A DNA stretch of 20,694 nt from a virus. The notes under the pieces were generated by a model, which was given only the letters and a program-made list of their open reading frames with translations, ran no database searches and was not told the origin of the DNA. The translations under genes and the position numbers were made by a program. The DNA lies in IMG/VR virus record IMGVR_UViG_3300022562_000929, positions 1-20,694 of that record, one strand, 5' to 3'. Below, piece by piece: positions 8,935 to 14,930 of the stretch; position 1 is the stretch's first letter, and the number at the start of each line of letters is the position of its first letter.

Positions 8935-9138
8935 CAAATAAACAGTAGTTGCTACGCCAAGAAGAATAATAACTCAAATGCTAAGTAGTTGTAGGCGTAC
9001 CAGAGCAACTGATATACCGAGAAGAATTTTCCCTCCTTTCCCTCCAAAGGAGGATTCTTCTCAAATAGAGTGTTGAGAAAGTCATATCCTTCGATGGAAA
9101 CACTCTACAAAGTAAACCAATATTAAATTAACTACATT
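8935..9138 (+). ncRNA. Highly structured spacer RNA after the capsid gene (three helices)
   Basis: This 204-nt gap has no supported gene but three consecutive strong helices. P1: 8947-8958 pairs with 8994-9010, as AGTTGCT/AGCAACT plus ACGCC/GGCGT with a 5-nt bulge. P2: GAGAAGAAT (9019-9027) pairs with ATTCTTCTC (9054-9062), enclosing CCTCCTTT (9032-9039) paired with AAAGGAGG (9046-9053). P3: TAGAGTGTT (9066-9074) pairs with AACACTCTA (9099-9107), with a small inner TCC/GGA stem. No U-tract follows any helix, so these are not ordinary terminators. GC content is visibly higher than in flanking gaps. It may be a structured mRNA leader, a processing or stabilising element for the abundant capsid message, or a separate small RNA. 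Confidence 0.6.
9019..9062 (+). promoter_or_regulatory. Hairpin pairing a perfect Shine-Dalgarno with an anti-Shine-Dalgarno
   Basis: The upper stem pairs CCTCCTTT (9032-9039) with AAAGGAGG (9046-9053) across a 6-nt pyrimidine loop, on top of a 9-bp lower stem. AAAGGAGG is a full Shine-Dalgarno. CCTCCTTT matches the 3' tail of Bacteroidota 16S rRNA as I recall it. No start codon lies at usable distance. A regulatory function is inference. Confidence 0.5.
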
Positions 9139-9141
9139 ATG
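9113..9141 (+). repeat. Shared leader element, copy 2
   Basis: TAAACCAATATT (9113-9124), 6 nt, then ACTACATT (9131-9138) directly followed by ATG at 9139. It matches the leader before 6056. Here it starts 5 nt after the last helix of the structured spacer and no promoter-like box was found just upstream. Confidence 0.6.
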
Positions 9142-10107
9142 GGTAAGATAGGAAAGATCTCTACGATCAAAAGAGAATATTCAAGTTCTCAATTGCAAAC
9201 TATGCAAAGTGAATTAGCTAAAAAAGGAATGACAAGAGTACCTGGTACAGGAGTGTTTAAATATCCTTATAAAGAGCTAGATGGAAAGTATAGAACAGGT
9301 TTGGATTCAGAAGCTTCATACATTAAGCGAATACAAGATCCAACAGAACAACAATTAGAAATTGAAAGAGTTACAAAACTAAGGAAAAAATTAGAAAATG
9401 CTCTTGGTGGTATAGATTTAGGACCTCGTTCAAAATTTTGGAATCATGGATTATCAACATCAACAGAAGATCAAGCACATGTACAACCTGTTAAATTAAG
9501 AGATGGAGATAATTATTTTGATTTTTCAATTCCTTTTCAAGAATTAGCATTTTCATGGTTAAGAGTACATCCTACAATTGCTTCTTCATATCAAGCATGG
9601 GAAAGAGGAGAATATCCTGCAGATACACAATTTTATGTTGTAGATGATGAAATTGAAAATGCAATAGTTTATCATAAAAAACAACTTATTAATAAGGCAG
9701 TTATTAAATTTGATAAAATGACTCCTGAGAAAAAGAGAAAAGTTGCAAGATTGTTAGGACTTCCTATAACTGATAATACAAAAGAAGAAGTTGTGTATAA
9801 CTCTGTAGATACATTATTAAAACAATCTGAATTTAAATCAGGTTCTAATAAAGGACAAAACCCAATCACTGTATTTAATAAATTTGCAGATATGAAGGAA
9901 GATTTACTTCATATTAAAGATTTGATAAAACAAGCTATAGAACATTCAATATATAGAGTGAAACCAAGTGGTTCAATATATGAAGGAGAATATGAAATAG
10001 GAAAAAATGAAGATGAATTAGTTAAGTTCTTAATTGATGATGATCATCAAGATGAACTATTAACATTAGAAGGAAAATTAAAAACTAAAAAAATAGCTAG
10101 TACATGA
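9139..10107 (+). CDS. Conserved crAss-like virion protein of unknown role
   Basis: A 322-aa, mainly helical and charged protein without a recognisable catalytic motif. Visible features are a basic N-terminus (MGKIGKISTIKREY), a segment with PYKELDGKYRTGLD near 45-58, a central region with FQELAFSWLRVHP (134-146) and an acidic/basic C-terminal end. Crassvirales genomes generally carry one or two conserved uncharacterised genes directly after the capsid gene, and this one fits by position and size. It overlaps the next gene by ATGA (10104-10107), pointing to translational coupling with the ring-type protein. It could be an internal cargo or neck component, but the sequence does not decide. Confidence 0.6.
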   Translation: MGKIGKISTIKREYSSSQLQTMQSELAKKGMTRVPGTGVFKYPYKELDGKYRTGLDSEASYIKRIQDPTEQQLEIERVTKLRKKLENALGGIDLGPRSKFWNHGLSTSTEDQAHVQPVKLRDGDNYFDFSIPFQELAFSWLRVHPTIASSYQAWERGEYPADTQFYVVDDEIENAIVYHKKQLINKAVIKFDKMTPEKKRKVARLLGLPITDNTKEEVVYNSVDTLLKQSEFKSGSNKGQNPITVFNKFADMKEDLLHIKDLIKQAIEHSIYRVKPSGSIYEGEYEIGKNEDELVKFLIDDDHQDELLTLEGKLKTKKIAST

Positions 10108-10835
10108 TACCTGTAGATAGTTTATTATATAAAATAGATCAAAAACTAAATAAACTATCAACAAATGTTCATCAACAAATTCAATTAGAAGATAAGATTT
10201 TAGCTTTAAATGAAGCTCAAATAAAGTTGATAAAACAAAAAGTTGATGGATTTAGTGCTCCTAATGGTATGGGAATGGATGCTTTTAAAAAGCGTTATGA
10301 AGATTTAGAAAATTTTGTAATACCATATAATAAAAAACCATTAACGTTATCAAAAAAAGATAATAATTTAAATGAATATGGTACAAAATTATCTCAATTA
10401 GATCCAGATTATATGTTCTATATAGATGCTTATATAAAAGCTGATAAAGGAAAATGTAAAGATAGAATTATATGGATAAATAGAGAACTTGCAAAACATG
10501 GAGATTTACAATTTATATTAAATAATAAACATTACACTCCAAGTTTTGAATATCAAGAAACATTTAACACTCTATCAGAAAATGAAATAAATATTTACAC
10601 TGATGGAACTTTTACACCAACTAAAATATACATAAGCTATTTAAGATATCCAGCTTATATAAATAAAGAAGGATATACAGATTTTGATGGAAACGCATCT
10701 AAAAATCAAAATTGTGAACTTGCTTCATATCTGGAAGATGAATTACTTGATCTAACAGTTCAAAATTTAGCAATGTATATAGAAAATTCAAGTGCTGTGC
10801 AAAGTGCACAATTTAGAATACAAACAAATGAATAA
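10104..10835 (+). CDS. Neck/ring-type structural protein
   Basis: A 243-aa protein with an N-terminal helical region (residues 1-75). Its C-terminal half has KIYISYLRYPAYINKEGY (174-191), a short insertion, then CELASYLEDELLDLTVQNL (204-222). A beta-strand segment ending in Y/RYPA, followed by CEL-x(n)-helix, is the pattern of HK97 gp6/adaptor-like and stopper proteins that form rings under the portal. The closing motif resembles that of the 241-aa protein at 17433 (YLEKQVLELTSQKLLQTY), suggesting both are ring components of the head-tail connector, as in the crAss001 virion with its stacked ring proteins. Which ring it forms cannot be told. The start is fixed by the ATGA overlap. Confidence 0.55.
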   Translation: MIPVDSLLYKIDQKLNKLSTNVHQQIQLEDKILALNEAQIKLIKQKVDGFSAPNGMGMDAFKKRYEDLENFVIPYNKKPLTLSKKDNNLNEYGTKLSQLDPDYMFYIDAYIKADKGKCKDRIIWINRELAKHGDLQFILNNKHYTPSFEYQETFNTLSENEINIYTDGTFTPTKIYISYLRYPAYINKEGYTDFDGNASKNQNCELASYLEDELLDLTVQNLAMYIENSSAVQSAQFRIQTNE

Positions 10836-10856
10836 TAACTTAATAACAAAAAACAA

Positions 10857-12002
10857 ATGGCTGATTTTTCATTAACGACATTATTTGTCGTGCCAGTAGG
10901 ACAGACTACTCTTCCTAGCTCTGGTTCAACGCAGGATTTAACTGCAGGTCAAGTGGGTATTTTCAAAAATGATTATACTGTAGCAACAGCAGGTAATATT
11001 GCTGCTGCTCCTTATTTCTACATCGCTCAAGGTAGAGAAAACACTTATTTACAAGGAAGTAAACGATCTGATAAGATTAAAGCTTCTAATATTATCGAAT
11101 GGTATAAAGTTGTTGGATGTCCAACTCCTATTAACCAAGTTACAGATGTAAGTGGATTTAGCATTCAATGTGGAGAAGTAGTAACCTTAACGCTTAGAGC
11201 TCATTCCAGTTATATTGATACATTATATTTTAATGGACTTACAAGAAGTGTAACTGTACAAGCTCCATGCTGTGACTGTGGTGCTGATCCATGTACAGAT
11301 GTGGATGTTCCAACACTAATAGATGATTTAATTGCTAAATTGGAACAAGTTGCCCCAGGTAATAATCCAGATAATGTAATTTTAACTGATTTCTTCCAAT
11401 TCCAAAGAATAGGAAATGATGCAAATGCTATTTTACGTATCTCTGGAAAACCTCTAACTGCATATGGAGTACCATGTGATGTTGCTGCTTTCCCTCATGA
11501 ATATGATAGAATGTGGTTCCGTACATTTGTATATGAAGGACCTGCTACCACTGCTGATTTTATTGTTTCTGATTCTTGTAATATTGTTGCAAATAGTGTA
11601 ATCACACAACGTTCTTCTTATCCAATGGGAACTGCTGCTGAAATTTCTCAATTAGAGAAAAATTTCTATAGCTATCAAGCTGGATATTTGAAACATTTAT
11701 ATAGAATGAATGGATTCAATCAAAACTTCGAGTCTCAAGTTGATTCTTCTAGTACATATGATACATTCTATATTAAATTTAATGATTACGATAAAAGTTC
11801 ACAAAACTGGAGCGATTATGTATCAGGTGATAATACAGCGATTATAGCTGCTGTTGCAGGTGGTGCTGCTTCCACTGCAATTCAAACGGTGTTAGAAGCT
11901 GCTCTTGGATCTGTTACAGATACAAATAGTTGTATCACTACAACTTCCACAACCACAACAGTTTGGTCTACAACCACAACTAGCTCTACATTAATACCTT
12001 AA
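10857..12002 (+). CDS. Abundant structural protein, possible capsid decoration/auxiliary protein, Thr-rich tail
   Basis: A 381-aa protein. The N-terminus MADFSLTTLFVVP resembles MADLSLDILVVP of the gene at 12087. Residues 85-135 are beta-rich and are followed by a Cys cluster (CCDCGADPC, near 138-146) and a helix with VPTLIDDLIAKLE. The end, from about 358, is a Thr/Ser-rich tail with TTTSTTTT and WSTTTTSS. Codon choice includes more CGN and C-ending codons than the neighbouring genes, and the leader ACAAATGGC matches the capsid gene, both suggesting high expression. That, and the position after the capsid gene, suggest a high-copy capsid auxiliary or decoration protein. No motif proves this; a fibre base is the alternative. 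Confidence 0.5.
   Translation: MADFSLTTLFVVPVGQTTLPSSGSTQDLTAGQVGIFKNDYTVATAGNIAAAPYFYIAQGRENTYLQGSKRSDKIKASNIIEWYKVVGCPTPINQVTDVSGFSIQCGEVVTLTLRAHSSYIDTLYFNGLTRSVTVQAPCCDCGADPCTDVDVPTLIDDLIAKLEQVAPGNNPDNVILTDFFQFQRIGNDANAILRISGKPLTAYGVPCDVAAFPHEYDRMWFRTFVYEGPATTADFIVSDSCNIVANSVITQRSSYPMGTAAEISQLEKNFYSYQAGYLKHLYRMNGFNQNFESQVDSSSTYDTFYIKFNDYDKSSQNWSDYVSGDNTAIIAAVAGGAASTAIQTVLEAALGSVTDTNSCITTTSTTTTVWSTTTTSSTLIP
11933..11998 (+). repeat. Thr/Ser codon tract at the end of the 381-aa gene
   Basis: ACA/ACC/ACT-rich sequence encoding a Thr/Ser tail broken by Val-Trp-Ser. It is the first of several such tracts in the fibre block (also 13055-13110, 14422-14500, 14688-14710 and 15989-16019). Confidence 0.75.
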
Positions 12003-12032
12003 TAAGTAGAATAGAATTTTAATATAAAACCT

Positions 12033-12079
12033 ATGCCAGAGGGTGAGAGGATTCTCATAATCCTCTGGCATTTTTATTA
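12033..12079 (+). terminator. Rho-independent terminator after the 381-aa gene
   Basis: ATGCCAGAGG (12033-12042) pairs with CCTCTGGCAT (12062-12071), with an inner TGAGA/TCTCA stem (12044-12048 and 12053-12057), followed by TTTTTATTAT. It lies just before the ATG at 12087, so it separates the abundant structural genes from the fibre block, perhaps only partly since no promoter was seen in the gap. Confidence 0.8.
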
Positions 12080-12086
12080 TAAAGAT

Positions 12087-12650
12087 ATGGCAGATTTAAG
12101 TTTAGATATATTAGTAGTTCCTACATATTCATCATTAACTTTAGGAATATTGGATAATTCTGTTTATGTAACAGATCCTCCAACAGTAACCACTCCAACT
12201 ATCAATATAACACCTCCAGGTTTTGATGATGTAAATTTAACATTTACATTTAATGAAACTAATATATTTGATTCTGCTGATTTAGGAATAACAGAAGCAG
12301 GAGTTAGTCAACCTTTACCAGATGGTATATATTATTTAAGTTATTCTGTATATGATTCTGGAACAACCGTTACAGTGAAAAAATCAATAATGCGTACAGA
12401 AAATATACAAGAAAAGTTTGATGAAGCATTTATGACATTAGATATGATGGAATGTGATGGAAAAATAAAAAAACAATCAAAGGTTGATTTAATGAGTATT
12501 TATTTTTTCATACAAGGAGCTATTTCAGCAGCAAACAATTGTGCAACAGACCAAGCAGCTAAATTATATAATAAAGCTGATTCTATGTTGAATAATTTTA
12601 TAAATAATGATTGTGGTTGTTCAGGAAGTAATTATATTTATAATGGATAA
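12087..12650 (+). CDS. Putative appendage/virion protein with Ig-like N-terminal and helical C-terminal part
   Basis: A 187-aa protein. I take the ATG at 12087 because the ATG 54 nt upstream lies in the terminator stem, and because MADLSLDILVVP then aligns with the N-terminus of the 381-aa protein. Residues 35-100 are beta-rich with an alternating hydrophobic pattern (NLTFTFNETNIFD, GIYYLSYSVYD) like an immunoglobulin-type fold. Residues 105-175 are helical (EKFDEAFMTLDMME..., KLYNKADSMLNNF), and the protein ends with a CGC motif. From memory, such a two-part protein recurs in crAss-like fibre blocks with no known function. It is followed after 2 nt by the 30-aa Cys-rich gene. A role as adaptor for appendages is inference. 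Confidence 0.6.
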   Translation: MADLSLDILVVPTYSSLTLGILDNSVYVTDPPTVTTPTINITPPGFDDVNLTFTFNETNIFDSADLGITEAGVSQPLPDGIYYLSYSVYDSGTTVTVKKSIMRTENIQEKFDEAFMTLDMMECDGKIKKQSKVDLMSIYFFIQGAISAANNCATDQAAKLYNKADSMLNNFINNDCGCSGSNYIYNG

Positions 12651-12652
12651 TA

Positions 12653-12745
12653 ATGAAAGCAACGTGTAAAACTTGTGGAGCAAAGGTGGGATGTGGATGT
12701 CAATTAGTAAATGGACAATGTTCTTCTTGTGCTTCTAAAACATAA
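12653..12745 (+). CDS. 30-aa Cys-rich microprotein
   Basis: The ATG at 12653 opens a 30-codon frame ending TAA at 12743-12745. It sits 2 nt after the previous stop and 5 nt before the next ATG, so the spacing alone supports a gene. The product has six Cys in the order CKTC, CGC, CSSC, with Gly and Lys between. This would suit one zinc site or a small disulphide/metal knuckle. It is too small for standard gene callers. I do not know a function. The strict packing and the non-random Cys pattern make a chance frame unlikely. Confidence 0.6.
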   Translation: MKATCKTCGAKVGCGCQLVNGQCSSCASKT

Positions 12746-12750
12746 ATAAG

Positions 12751-13113
12751 ATGATGTTAACCCAACGATTGAATGATTGTATAAGTTGTACTGAAATACA
12801 ATCATTGTTAAATGACATAGACAGAAAGATATTTAAACTTTCTAAAGATATGTATAATAATCTTGTATTTATGTTAAATAAAAATATATCAGGAGAGGTG
12901 ATGTCTGATTTATTGAATTATAAAAGAATATTAATATACAGATATCATAATTCAGATTATGCAAGTGATTATTTAATAGAATTAATTGCTACAAAAGTAA
13001 AAAAATTAATAATTGGTGGAATTGAAGATTGTTATTGTGAGGATAATATAACATATGAAACAACAACAACTACCACCACAGTTTTAACCACCACCACAAC
13101 AACAACTATTTAA
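12751..13113 (+). CDS. Small helical virion-block protein with poly-Thr tail
   Basis: A 120-aa protein; two Met codons at the start (12751 and 12754) make the exact start uncertain by one residue. Residues 1-90 are helical with CISC (10-13) near the start, and DCYC near 92-95 marks the end of the folded part. The last 20 residues are nearly all Thr in two runs separated by Val-Leu. I do not recognise the fold. It lies between the Cys-rich microprotein and the collar fibre gene and shares the Thr-tail habit of the neighbouring appendage proteins, so a virion or fibre-assembly role is likely but unproven. Confidence 0.6.
   Translation: MMLTQRLNDCISCTEIQSLLNDIDRKIFKLSKDMYNNLVFMLNKNISGEVMSDLLNYKRILIYRYHNSDYASDYLIELIATKVKKLIIGGIEDCYCEDNITYETTTTTTTVLTTTTTTTI
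13055..13110 (+). repeat. Poly-Thr codon tract
   Basis: ACA/ACC repeats encode two runs of seven Thr at the C-terminus of the 120-aa protein. Mixed synonymous codons (ACA, ACT, ACC) show it is not a simple microsatellite, which argues for selection on the Thr residues. Confidence 0.75.
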
Positions 13114-13125
13114 TAATAAAAAGAT

Positions 13126-14190
13126 ATGTCTTGTTCAAATTGTTTTAATGGATGTTCAGATATAACATCAGATAAATGCGTTAAATACACAGGAGTAGAT
13201 GTACCATCCTTAGGAATATCAAAAGGAGATACATTAGCATCAGTAGAAAATGCAATAACAACTTATTTAATAACAGCATTAGATGGAACAGGAATAGTTC
13301 CATATATAGATCCTGGATCTCTATGCTCACTCATATCAGGATATCTCCCTGGAAGTGGTACAATTACATTAATAGATGTTATTGATGCTTTAATTAAGAG
13401 TTTATGTGATTTACAAACTCAAATAACTTCAATTTCAGACAATATTACGACATTAAACGCAGATTATAGTATTAGTTGTCTATCTGGAGTTACAAATAGT
13501 TCTGATACACACGAGGTATTACAAGCAGTAATTGATAAAATATGTACATTAGAAACAGGACTTGCAGATGTTGTGTTAGATGTAGATACAAATTATGTTA
13601 AAGTTTCTGAGGTTGATACATATATTTCAAATTATATTACAACATCTGGAGCAAGCACATTAATAAGTTCTAAAATGATACCTTATGTAGCTGTTGAATA
13701 TTATGGACCTTTAACAAATTTTGATGTTACAGGAGCTGGTACAGGAGATTGGGATAAAATATATTTATGTAATGGTAATAATGGAACTCCTGACAAAAGA
13801 GGACGTACAACAGTTGGTGCTATAACAGGAATGGGTGGTGGAACATTAGATACAGCAGTTGATTCTGCTTATTCTGGAAATCCATTATATGCATTAGGTA
13901 CAAAAGCTGGAGCAAATACAATTACATTAACAGAACAACAAATTCCTAATCATACACATACAGCAAGTACAAATACAACTGGGGCACATACACATACAAT
14001 AACAGGATATATACAGTCTGGAAGTAATGATGGTTCTAGAGGAGAAGTTGCTGGTTATTTTGATACGAAAACAACATCTTCTGCAGGAGACCATTCACAT
14101 ACAGTTACAGTTGATTCAACTGGAGGAGGACAATCACATAGTAATATACAACCAAGTATAGCTGCATATTATATAATTTATATTCCTTAA
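13126..14190 (+). CDS. Tail-collar type fibre protein
   Basis: A 354-aa protein. Residues 1-50 contain four Cys (3, 6, 10, 18) and KYTGVDVPSLGI, an N-terminal signature that I recall from fibre proteins of Bacteroidota phages. Two helical segments near 80-100 and 128-145 look like a repeated trimerising unit (VIDALIKSLCDLQ and VLQAVIDKICTLE). From 187 to the end it resembles the phage tail collar domain (PF07484): PYVAVEYYGPL, DKRGRTTVG (223-231), then His pairs at 276/278, 288/290 and 323/325 with His338, and the closing SIAAYYIIYIP. In T4 gp12-like fibres such His pairs bind metal along a trimer axis. Likely role: virion fibre contacting the host or covering the collar. Whether it sits on head or tail is not visible. 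Confidence 0.8.
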   Translation: MSCSNCFNGCSDITSDKCVKYTGVDVPSLGISKGDTLASVENAITTYLITALDGTGIVPYIDPGSLCSLISGYLPGSGTITLIDVIDALIKSLCDLQTQITSISDNITTLNADYSISCLSGVTNSSDTHEVLQAVIDKICTLETGLADVVLDVDTNYVKVSEVDTYISNYITTSGASTLISSKMIPYVAVEYYGPLTNFDVTGAGTGDWDKIYLCNGNNGTPDKRGRTTVGAITGMGGGTLDTAVDSAYSGNPLYALGTKAGANTITLTEQQIPNHTHTASTNTTGAHTHTITGYIQSGSNDGSRGEVAGYFDTKTTSSAGDHSHTVTVDSTGGGQSHSNIQPSIAAYYIIYIP

Positions 14191-14200
14191 TATAAACCAA

Positions 14201-14416
14201 ATGACTGTTTTAATAACATTAACTATTGCTGGTGCTGATACAGGACCTTTCGATCTATATTCTGATGTAGATGGATTTACAACACCTTTTGAAACAGATG
14301 TTGATAAAACTTCTCTAACATCTGGATATTCATCTGTATTAGTTCCTGATTATACAACTGTGATAAAAGTACAATCTAAAGGAAATTGTATAGATTATTT
14401 AAATATAAATGTACAA
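14201..14416 (+). repeat. Duplicated N-terminal domain, copy 1
   Basis: Encodes residues 1-72 of the 170-aa protein. It aligns without gaps with 14715-14930: both have M-T-x(2)-I-T-(L/I), GPF(D/N)(L/I)YSDVDG(F/Y), a central SGY/TGY and a closing C(I/L)xxLNI. Confidence 0.75.
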
Positions 14417-14713
14417 GAAAGTACAACAACAACTACTTCCACTTCTTCAACAACAACCACTAGCACATCTTTAACAACAACTACTACTACGACATTAGCT
14501 TATACAACATATTGTTATACAGGAGTATACACTGAACCAGATCCAGTTCATCCAAATGGAGGATCGGTCAATTATATTGATAATTTTGGAAATGAGTATA
14601 CAATTCAATATATTTGGACTGACGATTATGTTCAAATACAGGCAAGTAGTATAATTAAAGTAACTGGAGCTGGAGTTATACCTTGTACCACAACAACAAC
14701 AACTACAGTATAA
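14201..14713 (+). CDS. Putative appendage protein with duplicated N-terminal domain and two Thr tracts
   Basis: A 170-aa protein. Residues 1-72 form a beta-rich domain (DTGPFDLYSDVDGF..., ending GNCIDYLNI) that aligns without gaps to the start of the next protein. A Thr/Ser linker of about 25 residues follows (14422-14500). Then comes a small domain of about 60 residues bounded by Cys (CYTGVY... to GVIPC), with GGSVNYIDNFGNEYTIQY in between, and a final run of seven Thr. The layout domain-linker-domain-Thr tail suggests a bead-on-string surface protein. No enzyme motif is seen. The shared N-terminal domain probably docks both proteins to the same virion site; this is inference. Confidence 0.65.
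   Translation: MTVLITLTIAGADTGPFDLYSDVDGFTTPFETDVDKTSLTSGYSSVLVPDYTTVIKVQSKGNCIDYLNINVQESTTTTTSTSSTTTTSTSLTTTTTTTLAYTTYCYTGVYTEPDPVHPNGGSVNYIDNFGNEYTIQYIWTDDYVQIQASSIIKVTGAGVIPCTTTTTTTV
14422..14500 (+). repeat. Thr/Ser linker tract
   Basis: ACA/ACT/TCT-rich sequence coding an almost pure Thr/Ser linker between the two domains of the 170-aa protein. A second shorter Thr run closes the gene at 14688-14710. Confidence 0.75.
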
Positions 14714-14714
14714 T

Positions 14715-14930
14715 ATGACAGGAGTTATAACAATATCAACAATAGGAACAGATTCTGGACCATTTAATATATATTCAGATGTAGATGGATATGTTTCTCC
14801 TTTTGCATTAAATATAAGTAGAGCAGAATTATTAACTGGATATATAACAAATTCAATTCCTGATGGTACACAACAAGTTAGAGTTGTTTCAACAGGAACA
14901 TGTTTAAATTCATTAAATATAATAGGAAAT
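14715..14930 (+). repeat. Duplicated N-terminal domain, copy 2
   Basis: Encodes residues 1-72 of the propeller protein, the second copy of the domain found at 14201-14416. DNA identity is patchy while the protein pattern is retained, so the duplication is not recent. Confidence 0.75.

Noticed and set aside
9019-9062. P2 hairpin as intrinsic terminator
   Set aside because: Neither side is followed by a U-tract, on either strand.
9070-9126. Short frame from GTG 9070 behind the AAAGGAGG sequence
   Set aside because: Spacing of about 16 nt is too long, the SD is paired, the peptide is only 18 residues and it lies across the P3 helix.
12033-12086. Upstream ATG extending the 187-aa gene by 18 codons
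   Set aside because: The ATG lies in the left arm of a strong terminator hairpin and the added residues do not resemble the related N-terminus; the ATG at 12087 restores MADLSL.
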